Source: JAHEGP01 sp963792875 (GTDB lineage Bacteria; Pseudomonadota; Gammaproteobacteria; Pseudomonadales; JAHEGP01). Taken from it: 64,000 bases of DNA. The stretch is from contig CAWBXV010000003.1 of the NCBI GenBank assembly GCA_963792875.1, forward strand, positions 124,001 to 188,000, in the 5' to 3' direction. This document shows, piece by piece, positions 26,541 through 35,327 of the stretch. The notes under the pieces are model-generated. The model saw nothing but the letters and a program-made list of their open reading frames with translations, was not told the origin of the DNA and searched no databases. Within the stretch, counting starts at the first letter, position 1. Each line of letters begins with the position of its first letter. Position numbers and translations under genes: made by a program.

Positions 26541-27014
26541 ATGAAAGAGTCTCAACCCCGGAAGCCGCTGTCAGGTCTCCAGGCCGCCGCGATCGCCGCG
26601 ACCATGAAGTGGTATACCCGACTGAACGTGGTCGTCTTCCGGCTCTCCAGAGGCCGCTGGATGAACACCTTTCCGGGCGGGTTCCCCATCTGCCTGGTGA
26701 CCGTCGAGGGCAGAAAAAGCAAGGTGAAGCGCGATGTGCCCCTCCTGCACCTGCCGTTTATGGAAAAGAAGATCCTGCTCGCTTCGCAAGGGGGCCTGCC
26801 GCGCAATCCTGCCTGGTACTACAACGTCGTCGCCAACCCGCACATCGCGCTGACCGTTCATGGGAGCACCCGCAACTACCGGGCGGTGGAGATGAATCAG
26901 CAAGAAAAGCAGCACTTCTGGCCGCATATCATCGCGATGTATCCTGATTTTGCCCGGTATGCGGCCAGAACGGAGCGCGACATACCGATCTTCATCTGTT
27001 CTCCCGGCGACTGA
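26541..27014 (+). CDS. Ddn-type deazaflavin-dependent nitroreductase-family oxidoreductase
   Basis: This 157-residue split-barrel protein matches the family annotated as nitroreductase/deazaflavin-dependent oxidoreductases. Recognisable segments are LVTVEGRKSKVKRDVPLL, the LLASQGGLPRNPAWYYNVVANP core and a final acidic-aromatic helix. In actinobacteria such proteins use F420. Gammaproteobacteria generally lack F420, so FMN or another ligand is possible here. ATG 26541 is the first sensible start. It probably forms an operon with the membrane protein before it. Confidence 0.85.
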   Translation: MKESQPRKPLSGLQAAAIAATMKWYTRLNVVVFRLSRGRWMNTFPGGFPICLVTVEGRKSKVKRDVPLLHLPFMEKKILLASQGGLPRNPAWYYNVVANPHIALTVHGSTRNYRAVEMNQQEKQHFWPHIIAMYPDFARYAARTERDIPIFICSPGD

Positions 27015-27126
27015 CGTTGCAGAGCCGGCGCAGGCCACGAGAGCGGTGCAGTGCCCCCGTGACCGCGAAGCAGATGCCGCGCCCTTGACTCAAGCTCAGG
27101 CGCGTGGGGCTGCTGACGAGAACCGC

Positions 27127-27780
27127 TCAGCGGTTCTCCAGCCGGTTATAGTCGAGCAGGCCGTTCTCCACGGGGTTGGCCCGCTGGTGTGCCGCCATTA
27201 CTCGTCGCTGAACGACCAGAAGTCCGGTGCGGTGCGGCGCACGCCGTAGCGGTCGAGCAGTGAGCGGTAATCGTCCTCGCTGCGCAGCGCGCGACCTGCG
27301 CCTGTGTGGCGGGATCTGCGGCAGGGAGGCGGGCCATCGGTGCTCCTTGCCGCAGCCAGCGCTCGAGCGTGCCGAACTCGTCCTGTGAGAGCCCGGGCAG
27401 ACCGTAGGGCATGCCCCAGAGCGGATAGTCGCTTGAGAAGTCGTCGAAGTCGGCGGCCCTGGGGCACTGCTGCTTGCGGTTCAACCCCAGATCGAGGCTG
27501 TCCGGCAGCAGGGCGGCGTCCGGCAGGGGGTTTTTGCGCTTCAGGTCCAGCATATGGTACAGGACGCTGGCCTGCAGATTGGCTGATGCAATCTGGGCGT
27601 GTTCGTTCAGTACCGGGTAGAAGCCCCTCGCACGCCAGTCCGCCGTGGTGGTGGCGCCCTCGATGAGGCGCGTCGGTTCCGCCGCCTTGAGTCGGGCGCT
27701 GTCGTAGACCTTGACCTTGCTGGCGCCCCGGTCGATGCCCTCCGTCGCGGTGGCGCTGCCTGTGGCGGAGGTGCAGATCG
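27127..27780 (-). pseudogene. cti: Decayed fatty acid cis/trans isomerase (cti)
   Basis: Translating the minus strand in successive frames gives recognisable Cti pieces. From about 27750 to 27290 there is a continuous stretch (EGIDRGASKVKVYDS ... DWRARGFYPVLNEHAQ ... ASVLYHMLDLKRKNPLP ... NRKQQCP ... DYPLWGMPYGLPGLS). A jump and a frameshift follow to the C-terminal DDYRSLLDRYGVRRTAPDFW (27200-27290). After another frameshift comes the terminal ENGLLDYNRLENR with its stop at 27127. The middle, roughly two thirds of a normal ~750-residue protein, is deleted, and no haem-binding N-terminus is found. The intact enzyme is a periplasmic haem protein that converts cis to trans membrane fatty acids. 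This copy cannot work. Confidence 0.8.
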
Positions 27781-27791
27781 GCGTGCAAGGC

Positions 27792-28349
27792 GATGACAGC
27801 CGTTCGCACCCAGATTCGGTCAGGCTGTGCCATGGTCAGCGCAGCGGCCGCGATCCGCCACCCCGCGCCCTCAGTGCAGGGCAGCATCGGCCGATAGCTG
27901 CCGGTGGGCGATGGCGTCGTGATCCGGGCGGGCCGGCAAGGCCGGCGGCCGGTCGGGTGCTGCGGGCGCGTCAGGGGGCCGCCGGGTGCGACTGCCGCTC
28001 GGACAGTTTTGCGGCGATGAGGGCGGGCAGCAGCAACGTGCGTTTGAGCGCCGGGAAGGGGTAGGTGACGACCTCTCGGGCCGCCGTGTTCTTCACCGGA
28101 GGGCTGTGCAGGTCGCCCTGAACCTGCAGGGTGATGACGCTCTTTGGTCGTCACCGCACAGAATGCGGCCCGCTAGGGGGCTCGGACTCAGGTGTTTTAT
28201 GACGCCGGTCACCCCGTTGCACATCATCGCGGTCGTTTCGTGCCGCCTATCGAGCCCGCCGCTGCAGGCCAACGCGGTCTGCTCTGCCGGGGAGCTGCGG
28301 CAGCAATACCAGCGGCAGTTCTCTCTGCCGGGAAGGCTGCTGCCAGCCC
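27792..28349. other. Degraded region upstream of the cti remnant
   Basis: No intact gene is supported. On the minus strand 27978-28150 reads as a protein-like tail (QVQGDLHSPPVKNTAA, then ALKRTLLLPALIAAKL) without a start, bounded by a stop upstream. It looks like a truncated gene end that I cannot name. The rest shows nothing recognisable. With the cti remnant this makes a 1.2-kb zone of gene decay. Confidence 0.4.
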
Positions 28350-28628
28350 CTAGCGGTTCTGCTCTACCGCCTCCCCCTCGGAATGGGGTTGCGCGTTGTC
28401 TTCAAAGGTTTCGGCCTGGCGCGCGTCGGGCTCGATCTTTTTGTCTTCCACCGGGTTCAGCTCGGGCTTGTCACTGCTCGCGTCATCGACATCGCTGCTG
28501 ACCGCCCTGTTGTCGAGCACCTGTTCGACCTTGCTGTCCGCAGCCAGCGCCAGGGCCGGTGCCAGGAGAATACCAGCCACCACGATACTGATGGGGGCAC
28601 CATACGCTGATAGCTTCCGCACTTTCAT
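28350..28628 (-). CDS. Small secreted acidic hypothetical protein
   Basis: This 92-residue protein has a classic signal peptide (MKVRKL, a hydrophobic core, then ALALA-A) followed by about 60 very acidic, low-complexity residues rich in Asp, Glu and Gln. AAGGAGAGGAG precedes ATG 28628, which is why the longer frame from 28679 is rejected. It is a periplasmic or secreted protein of unknown role. Confidence 0.6.
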   Translation of the reverse strand: MKVRKLSAYGAPISIVVAGILLAPALALAADSKVEQVLDNRAVSSDVDDASSDKPELNPVEDKKIEPDARQAETFEDNAQPHSEGEAVEQNR

Positions 28629-28702
28629 GACTGCTCCTCTCCTTGTTGTTTTATGAGGATATCCGGTCAACACTGCCACTGCGGTGAGGTGCTGTCAATG
28701 TC

Positions 28703-28774
28703 GGGAAGGCACTCGGGAAGGCACTCGGGAAACCCCTCGGGAAAGCCTTCGGGGAGCCCGTCGGGGGAGTCCTT
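28703..28774. repeat. Degenerate 12-bp tandem repeat, six units
   Basis: Units run GGGAAGGCACTC twice, then GGGAAACCCCTC, GGGAAAGCCTTC, GGGGAGCCCGTC and a partial GGGGGAGTCC. The 12-bp period equals four codons. On the minus strand it reads as (F/L)PE(G/C) repeats, in the same frame as, and after, the stop of the DUF2955 gene. Confidence 0.7.
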
Positions 28775-28846
28775 TATCCGGCAGATCGCGGTGTGATGAC
28801 GCGCCGCCGGTCTTGAGTCTTGCAATCGCTCAGCCGGGTGTATCGG

Positions 28847-29935
28847 TCAGTTGTCCGTCATCGCTTTCGGTTGCATGTCCTGACCGGCTGTTCCGGGCAG
28901 CAGCGCCTCGAGGGCATACAGCGCAGCGACCGCATAGAGCGCGGCCGCGCCGAGCTCGCCCATGCGGTCGATAAACATGGCGCCGCCGTCGTCGGTAAAG
29001 GAACCCATGGCGCTGCCGAGCAGGATCATCGTCGAGCTCAAGGCCAGACCGGCGAGCGGTGCCCACGGTTTCCCGGACAGGATCATGCGGGCCAGGCCCA
29101 GCATGACCGCCAGCACCAGCACCGCCATGAACGCAAAGTTCGGGGCCATCGCGATGAGCGTGTACAGGCACATGGCGAGCAGGCCCGCCGCGACGTTGGC
29201 CCCGAGAATGCCCTTGGTGACGGCGACGCTGCGCGCCAGGCTCAGCTGCTGGATGTAGACGGCGATGTAGAGCGGCGTGTGGACGTTGGTCCAGTCGAAG
29301 CTGTAGTAGAAGATCGTGAACGATCCCGTGATCAAGGCCATGATCCACGCGCGCCGGTCAACCTGTGCTGCCGGCGGCAGCGGTTTCGGCACCGGCGCGG
29401 GCTCCGCCGGCAGCGGCGGGAAGACCGCGAACATCAGGGTGGTTACCGCCAGCGCCAGGGCGATATTCCACACGAAGGAGGCGGCCAGTTCCCACGAGAG
29501 CTGCGGGGCGACTTTGGCGGCCATCGGCAGGAGCATGAAGCCGATGAGCAGCAGCAGGACGATCAGGCCCGCTCCCCCGCGCAGCAGGTAGCGGAACGTC
29601 CAGAACAGCGCAGGGATGAGGGCGAGCAGGAACAGAGCCGGGTAGATGCGGGCGAACCCCGCCAGCAGATGGCATGCCAGCATCAGGATGGCGCTCACCA
29701 GCAGCACGCGAGCGGCCGCCGGCGGCGTCGGGGCCGCCGGCGCCTGCAGCAGCGGCGCGACAAACGACGGCGCGAGGTACGCCAGGGTCCAGTCAAACGC
29801 CATGGCGATCAGGAAGGTGAGCGTGACGCCGACCCCGAGCCGCGCCACGCGGCGGTTGCGCGTGCGCTCGGCAGCGCCGGCGCCCGGCAGGATCAAACCG
29901 GCGCCCGCCGCTTCAGGTGCTGCCTCAGTAGGCAT
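28847..29935 (-). CDS. DUF2955 (FUSC-like) inner-membrane protein
   Basis: This 362-residue polytopic protein has about ten hydrophobic segments in two blocks separated by a proline-rich loop near residue 185. Such proteins pair with HlyD-type periplasmic adaptors, like the AaeA/AaeB aromatic-acid exporters. The gene overlaps the HlyD-type gene upstream by 11 bp, which confirms the pairing. No outer-membrane channel is encoded nearby. The substrate is unknown. Confidence 0.8.
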   Translation of the reverse strand: MPTEAAPEAAGAGLILPGAGAAERTRNRRVARLGVGVTLTFLIAMAFDWTLAYLAPSFVAPLLQAPAAPTPPAAARVLLVSAILMLACHLLAGFARIYPALFLLALIPALFWTFRYLLRGGAGLIVLLLLIGFMLLPMAAKVAPQLSWELAASFVWNIALALAVTTLMFAVFPPLPAEPAPVPKPLPPAAQVDRRAWIMALITGSFTIFYYSFDWTNVHTPLYIAVYIQQLSLARSVAVTKGILGANVAAGLLAMCLYTLIAMAPNFAFMAVLVLAVMLGLARMILSGKPWAPLAGLALSSTMILLGSAMGSFTDDGGAMFIDRMGELGAAALYAVAALYALEALLPGTAGQDMQPKAMTDN

Positions 29936-30986
29936 ACGAAAGCCAGCTCATCAGCCTGATCCAGGCCTTCCCCAGCGCGTTGAGGAAACCGTTGTCCCCG
30001 GTGTAGACGATGACATCGGCCTGGCCGTTGAGCATGCGGCGGATATCCGTGGTGTTGGTACCCACCTCGTAGCCCTGCATGCGGATGCGCACGGGGAAGC
30101 GCTGCGGATCGCGCATCCAGCCGGTGACCTCGGGCGGTTTGGGCAGATCGCCCGCCTTGTCCACGCCAAGGGACGCACCGAGGCTGATGCTGCTGACCAC
30201 GCCCTTGAAGATGCGGCCCGGATACAAGTCCAGAGTCATCTCGGCGGCGTCGCCGGCGGCGATGCGTGCGATGTTGTTCTCGGTCAGATAGGCCTCGACC
30301 CAGACCTCGTCAAACGAGATGAAGGCCATGAGCGACTGTCCCGCCTTGGCGAAGGTGCCCTCGGCGATGGTCAGATCGACCACGGTGCCCCGGGCCGGAG
30401 CGTGCAGCTCGGTCCACTCCAGATTGAGCTGGGCTGTGCCCAGCGCGGCGACGGCCGAGCGGATTCTGGGGTTGTCCGCGCCGGCATCGCCCAGCTGCTG
30501 CCTGGCGCGCTCGAGGTCCGCCTCGGCCCCGGCCAGCTGGCTCTTCGCGGCGGCCAGTTGGGCCCGCGTATTGTCGCCATCGGCCTTGGGGACGATGCCC
30601 TTGCGCTCCAGCTCGAAGATGCGCCGGCTCTGCACCCGGCTATTCTCCAGGGTGATCTGCGCCTCGAGGAGGCTGGCCTGGGCGATCTCCACCTGGGCGG
30701 AGCCGGCCCCGACATCCTGGGTGGCGGATTGCAGATCGGATTGCGCCCGCTCCACCTCGAGGGCGAACGGGCGCGGGTCGATGCGCACGAGCAGCTCCCC
30801 GGCCTCGACCGGCTCGCCGTTGCTGACCGCGAGCGCGGAGACGTAGCCCGAGACCTGCGGCACGATATCGACGACGATCGCCTTTACGCGTGCGTTCGAC
30901 GTATACGGCGTGACCCGGTCGGCCACCAGGTACCAGACAAAGAGTAACAGCGCGAGCAATGTCAGGAGTCGGGTCGTTGTCTGCAT
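29925..30986 (-). CDS. HlyD-family membrane fusion protein
   Basis: This 353-residue periplasmic adaptor has one N-terminal membrane helix (about 5-24). A biotinyl-lipoyl-like domain (VPQVSGYVSALAVSNGEPV) follows, then a coiled-coil hairpin (about 80-195), the second half of the lipoyl domain (APARGTVVDLTIAEGTF) and a beta-barrel. This matches EmrA/AaeA adaptors. It is translationally coupled to the DUF2955 gene. AGGAG lies about 10 bp upstream of the ATG. Confidence 0.9.
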   Translation of the reverse strand: MQTTTRLLTLLALLLFVWYLVADRVTPYTSNARVKAIVVDIVPQVSGYVSALAVSNGEPVEAGELLVRIDPRPFALEVERAQSDLQSATQDVGAGSAQVEIAQASLLEAQITLENSRVQSRRIFELERKGIVPKADGDNTRAQLAAAKSQLAGAEADLERARQQLGDAGADNPRIRSAVAALGTAQLNLEWTELHAPARGTVVDLTIAEGTFAKAGQSLMAFISFDEVWVEAYLTENNIARIAAGDAAEMTLDLYPGRIFKGVVSSISLGASLGVDKAGDLPKPPEVTGWMRDPQRFPVRIRMQGYEVGTNTTDIRRMLNGQADVIVYTGDNGFLNALGKAWIRLMSWLSYAY

Positions 30987-31223
30987 CCGGATAGCGCTCC
31001 TGTGCGGTTATTGGTGCTGGTCGGGTGGTGGCGGCCGGCAGCGCCACACAGGCCGTGACGCCTGCCGGCGTGCCCGGCGCCGGCGGCCAGGACCACCGGC
31101 ACGAAGGCCGACGGCCACCGCAGCGGACTGTGTCGGGCTTCCGGCAGCAGCGGCCTCATGCGCTCACCATGTCCTCGCAGTCAGTGCCGACGCGGCGCGT
31201 GGATCGCGCACGCCCCGGTTTGC

Positions 31224-32921
31224 TCAACTGACCCAGAAGTTCTCGGCGTGGGTCCGCGACAGCATCCCGCCGGCCAGTGTCCTGGCCTTGAAGCCCTTCT
31301 GCAGCAGCATGCGCGTCGCATAGTAGGCGCGCTGCCCGGACCGGCAGATGACGAGAATGTCGCGGTCCCGCGGCAGTTCCTCGAGGCGCGCCCGCAGTTG
31401 ACCGATCGGGATATTGACCGCGCCCGGCGCATATTCCACGGTCAGTTCCACCGGATCGCGCACGTCGAGCAGGAAGCCCTGGTCGGCCGCATCCCAGTGG
31501 CAGAGCGGCATGTCGCCGCGCAGCACATCGGCGGCGACCATGCCTGCAAAGTTGACCGGGTCCTTGGCGCTGCCGAACGGCGGCGCATAGCAGAGCTCGG
31601 CTTCCTCGAGGTCGTAGATGGTCGCGCCCATCTGGATGGCCATGGCCAGCGCGCTGATGCGCTTGTCGACCAGGTCCTCGCCAAGGGCCTGCGCGCCCAG
31701 CACGCGGCCGTCGGATTTGCGGAACAGCACCTTCATCGCGATCGGCCGGGCGCCAGGGTAGTACCCGGCGTGTGAATTGGGGTACAGGTAGGTCTTCTCA
31801 TAATCCGTGTCGCCAAGGCGCTTGAGCGTGCTCTCGGAGACGCCGGTCCACGCCGCCACGCCGCCGAAGAAGCCGATGATCGCGGTGCCCTGGGTGCCGC
31901 GGAAGCGCGCGTCGCGCCCGGCGATGACATCGGCGGCAATGCGGCCCTGGCGGTTAGCCGGCCCCGCCAGTGCGACCAGGCTCCACTCGCCGGTGACGAA
32001 ATCCCGGACCTCGATCGCATCGCCCACGGCAAAGATGTCGGGGTCGCTCGTGCGCATCTGCTCGTCGACGCGGATGCCGCCGCGCTCGCCCACCTCGAGG
32101 CCGGCCGCCTTGGCCAGCGTGGTATCCGGGCGCACACCCAGCGCGAGGATGACGATGTCGGCCGGATACACTTTGCCGGACTGGGTCGACACGTTGAGCT
32201 GGCCGTTGTCGGCCTGCTCGAAGCCAGCCACGCCGTCGTTGAGCGCCAGGTGCATACCGTGGCGTTCCAAATAGCCCTCCGCGATCCTGGCCATCTCCTT
32301 GTCCAGCGGCGTCAGTATCTGGTCGCTCATCTCGACGAGGGTCACGTCGAACCCGCGGTGGATGAGGTTTTCCGCGGTCTCCAGGCCGATGAAGCCACCG
32401 CCGACCACCACCGCCCGGGTCTTGGGTCGCACCGTCTGAAAGCCGGAATAGCGGTGCATGCCCGACAGGAAGAGAGAGCCGCGCTCGAGCCACTCGCGGA
32501 TCACGCGCGCATCGGGCACGGTCCTGACCTCGAAGATGCCGGGCAGGTCGATGCCGGGCAGCGGCGGGCGAATCGACCTGGCGCCGGGCGACAGCACCAG
32601 CTTGTCGTAGGACTCGGTCGTGACCTCGCCGGTAGCCACGTCGCGCAGATCCACGGTCTTCGCGTCCGCGGCGATGCCGATCGCCTCACAGCCGGTTCTG
32701 ACGTCGATGGCGAACTGCGAGCGGAAGGTGTCTGCGTCCGCCACCAGCAGGCTGGATTCCTGCTCGATCACGTCGCCGACGTGGTAGGGCAGGCCGCAGT
32801 TGGCGTACGAGACGTAGGGGCCGCGCTCCACCATCAGGATTTCCGCGTCCTCATCCAACCGGCGCAACCGCGCCGCACACGAGGCGCCGCCCGCCACTCC
32901 ACCTACGATGATCACTTTCAT
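31224..32921 (-). CDS. CoA-disulfide reductase-like flavoprotein with C-terminal rhodanese domain
   Basis: This 565-residue enzyme belongs to the single-cysteine pyridine nucleotide-disulfide reductases. It has GGVAGGASCAARLRR (FAD), the redox Cys42 in SYANCGLPYH, GGGFIGLETAE (NAD(P)H) and a dimerisation domain, then a rhodanese domain from about 455 with active-site Cys526 in CRSGQRA. Such fusions reduce CoA-disulfide, CoA-persulfide or polysulfide. Cytoplasmic. It could link to the sulfur-reducing capacity proposed for group 3b hydrogenases, though the two loci are 20 kb apart. GGAG precedes the ATG. Confidence 0.9.
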   Translation of the reverse strand: MKVIIVGGVAGGASCAARLRRLDEDAEILMVERGPYVSYANCGLPYHVGDVIEQESSLLVADADTFRSQFAIDVRTGCEAIGIAADAKTVDLRDVATGEVTTESYDKLVLSPGARSIRPPLPGIDLPGIFEVRTVPDARVIREWLERGSLFLSGMHRYSGFQTVRPKTRAVVVGGGFIGLETAENLIHRGFDVTLVEMSDQILTPLDKEMARIAEGYLERHGMHLALNDGVAGFEQADNGQLNVSTQSGKVYPADIVILALGVRPDTTLAKAAGLEVGERGGIRVDEQMRTSDPDIFAVGDAIEVRDFVTGEWSLVALAGPANRQGRIAADVIAGRDARFRGTQGTAIIGFFGGVAAWTGVSESTLKRLGDTDYEKTYLYPNSHAGYYPGARPIAMKVLFRKSDGRVLGAQALGEDLVDKRISALAMAIQMGATIYDLEEAELCYAPPFGSAKDPVNFAGMVAADVLRGDMPLCHWDAADQGFLLDVRDPVELTVEYAPGAVNIPIGQLRARLEELPRDRDILVICRSGQRAYYATRMLLQKGFKARTLAGGMLSRTHAENFWVS

Positions 32922-33102
32922 TGGGCTGGCTCCGTTGTATCGGTTTTTTTTAGCGCGCGGCCTGCCACTGGAGATTCCTCTCCTGCGATGACACCCGCCG
33001 GTACTGATCCCTGCTGGAATTCCATGATGACAACTCCGGGCCGCGGAGGATACTCGTAAAACTACGACAGTGGCGGCGCGCTATGCCGCTTTCAGGCGGG
33101 TG

Positions 33103-33747
33103 CTACTCGACGGCGATGATGCCGTTGCGGATAGCGTACTGGACCAGTTCCGCCGTGCTGTGCAGCCCCAGGGTCGCCATGATGCGAGCCTTGTGGGCCT
33201 CTGCCGTGCGCACCGAGATGTCCAGCACCGCTGCGACTTCCTTGGCCGAGCGGCCCTCGGCGATGAGCTGCAGGGCTTCGCGCTGGCGGGCAGTGAGCCG
33301 GGGGGCGGACCCGCGCGACGTCGATGTGGCACCGCGCTGGGACTGCAGGAGTTCTTCGGCGATGATCGGGGTAAGGTAGGTCCTACCCTGGAGTGCCTCG
33401 CGGATGGCCGTGACCAGTTCGGACGAGCAGGAGTGCTTCAGCACGAAGCCCACCGCACCGGCCTCCAGGGCGCGACGGGCGTAGGCGACGTCACGGTGCA
33501 TGGTCAGAAAGATGACCCGCGCCGCCACCCCGGCGCCGCGCAGCTGCAGCGCCGCGTCGATGCCGTTGAGCGTGGGCATGGAGACATCCGTCACGATGAT
33601 ATCGGGAAGGTGCCTGCCGGCGGCGGCGACCAGCTCCCGGCCGTCGAACACCGTGCCGACGATCTCGAACTCTGGCTCGAGCAGGCTGCGCACGCCCTCG
33701 GCGAAAATCTGGTGGTCATCGGCGATGAGGATGCGCGCTTTAGCCAC
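33103..33747 (-). CDS. NarL/FixJ-type response regulator
   Basis: This 214-residue regulator has a receiver domain with the phosphorylated aspartate in IIVTDVSMP and a LuxR-type helix-turn-helix (LTARQREALQLIAEGRSAKEVAAVL). Translation starts with GTG and overlaps the 3' end of the kinase gene by 8 bp, so the two form a two-component pair. Target genes are unknown; the divergent CoA-disulfide reductase promoter is 180 bp away. Confidence 0.92.
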   Translation of the reverse strand: MAKARILIADDHQIFAEGVRSLLEPEFEIVGTVFDGRELVAAAGRHLPDIIVTDVSMPTLNGIDAALQLRGAGVAARVIFLTMHRDVAYARRALEAGAVGFVLKHSCSSELVTAIREALQGRTYLTPIIAEELLQSQRGATSTSRGSAPRLTARQREALQLIAEGRSAKEVAAVLDISVRTAEAHKARIMATLGLHSTAELVQYAIRNGIIAVE

Positions 33748-35125
33748 GGGGTCCGCCGCTCTCCAGAGGCGCCCGCACCGTCACCACCGTGCCGTGGCCG
33801 GGAGCGGAGTGTATCGTCAGTTCGCCGGCGATGAGGTGGACGCGCTCCTTCATGCTGGCCAGCCCAAGGCCCGGCTGGGAGCGGGTGTGCTCCGGATCGA
33901 AGCCCACGCCCTGGTCACTGATCTGCAAGGTCAGCTCCGGCCCGGTGGCAGTGAGTGTCACCGAGGCCTCGCTCACCGCCGCGTGCCGCGCGAGGTTGCG
34001 CAGGCTTTCCTGTGCCACGCGGTAAAAGCACAGGGCGAGTTCCTTCGGCAATGCGCCGGGTACCTGTCCGGTTCGGTAATCCACCGCGATGTCCTCGCGC
34101 CGGGAGAAGGCGGCGCACTCGGAGCGGAGGGCTTCGACCAGGCCCAGGTCGTCGAGGATGGAGGGGTGGAGTTGCCGCGATAGCGCATGCACGTCCTCTG
34201 CCAGGCTCACGACCCGCTCCCGCATGGCTTGCAGGACCGGTAAAGCAGGGGAGGGCAGGCCGAAGTGCCCTTCCAGCCTGGCCAGGTCGATGCCAAGCAT
34301 GGCCAAACGCTGGGTCCAGTCGTCGTGCATCTCCCGCGCGATTCGGGCGCGCTCCTCCTCCTGAGAATGCATGAGTCTGGTCGCCAGCCGTCGCAGCCCC
34401 TCCTGGGCCTGGCGGAGCGACAGTTCCTTGGCGCTGAGCGCTTCATCGGCCCGCTTGCGCGCCAGGGCGTTGGTGAACATGTCTCCGAGCAGGCGAAGGC
34501 GCGGTATCAGGCTGTCCGGCCAGCTGCGCTGCGAGCGGAAAGTCGAGAAGCCGATGCCGCCGACGACGGCCCCCATCGCGATCAAAGGGATCGTCACGTT
34601 GGATTTCAGCCCCGTGCGCAGACAATACTCCCGCTCCCCGGTCGCGTCGGCCGGTAGATCGTCCGGCAGGCGGATGACTCTGCCCTGGCAGATCATCCTG
34701 GCATAGCAGGGAAACTGCGCATCGAGCATGATTCTTGCCGACGGCGGTACGCCCGCCACCTGGTAGGAGTGCGTGACCACCAGCTGGCCGCCGTCGGCCG
34801 AGACCTGGCCCAGACCGCAGCGGTCGATGTCCAGGAGCTCCACGATGCGCCGCAGGCCCCACTCGATCTGCGAATCGACCTGGCTGGCCGGGATATTGAT
34901 GAACTGCGACGACAGCTCGGTCATCAGCACTTCGAAATCCAGGCGCTTGTGCACGCCCTGAGCCAGAGGGCAGCCGGCATCGTCGAGCAACTGGCAGAAA
35001 GCCGCATCAAGCTCCTGCGCCCCGGCGCGATTGGGCGGCAACACGCACCCGTCGCCGGCCATTGCGTGAGCGCGGGGCGTACCGCCGGTGGCAGCCTCGC
35101 TGCCCTCTGCGCGACGTTGATTCAT
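33740..35125 (-). CDS. GAF-domain histidine kinase (HisKA_3 type)
   Basis: This is a cytoplasmic sensor kinase of about 461 residues with no membrane helix. A GAF domain spans roughly 70-220 (including SQIEWGLRRIVELLDIDRCG), followed by a short coiled coil. The dimerisation box is REMHDDWTQRLAML with the phosphorylated histidine. The HATPase_c domain has SDQGVGFDP and GLGLASMKERV. A GTG start at 35182 would add 19 residues; neither start has a strong ribosome site. It partners with the overlapping response regulator. Confidence 0.88.
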   Translation of the reverse strand: MNQRRAEGSEAATGGTPRAHAMAGDGCVLPPNRAGAQELDAAFCQLLDDAGCPLAQGVHKRLDFEVLMTELSSQFINIPASQVDSQIEWGLRRIVELLDIDRCGLGQVSADGGQLVVTHSYQVAGVPPSARIMLDAQFPCYARMICQGRVIRLPDDLPADATGEREYCLRTGLKSNVTIPLIAMGAVVGGIGFSTFRSQRSWPDSLIPRLRLLGDMFTNALARKRADEALSAKELSLRQAQEGLRRLATRLMHSQEEERARIAREMHDDWTQRLAMLGIDLARLEGHFGLPSPALPVLQAMRERVVSLAEDVHALSRQLHPSILDDLGLVEALRSECAAFSRREDIAVDYRTGQVPGALPKELALCFYRVAQESLRNLARHAAVSEASVTLTATGPELTLQISDQGVGFDPEHTRSQPGLGLASMKERVHLIAGELTIHSAPGHGTVVTVRAPLESGGPRG

Positions 35126-35327
35126 GGCGATATGATCCGCATGAGTGGGGTCAGCCGAGTCTGGTATTGCCGCATGCTGCACGGCATGCCCCAGGCGTCG
35201 GGGTGCCCGGCATGGCCGGGCGGGCGGCGGTGACGAGGCGGCCGCAACCTCAGGTTCTCAGTCGGCCGCTGGGACATCCGCCTGGGCCTGATGAGGCACT
35301 CGTCCCACGATTGAGCGGCCCGCCCGC

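Noticed and set aside
27198..28154. 318-codon minus-strand ORF as an intact gene
   Set aside because: Only its last 30 codons match Cti; the rest is the wrong phase of the cti remnant, so it is treated as part of a pseudogene region.
28703..28774. Possible CRISPR-like array
   Set aside because: Units are 12 bp, directly adjacent and degenerate, with no spacers and no cas genes.
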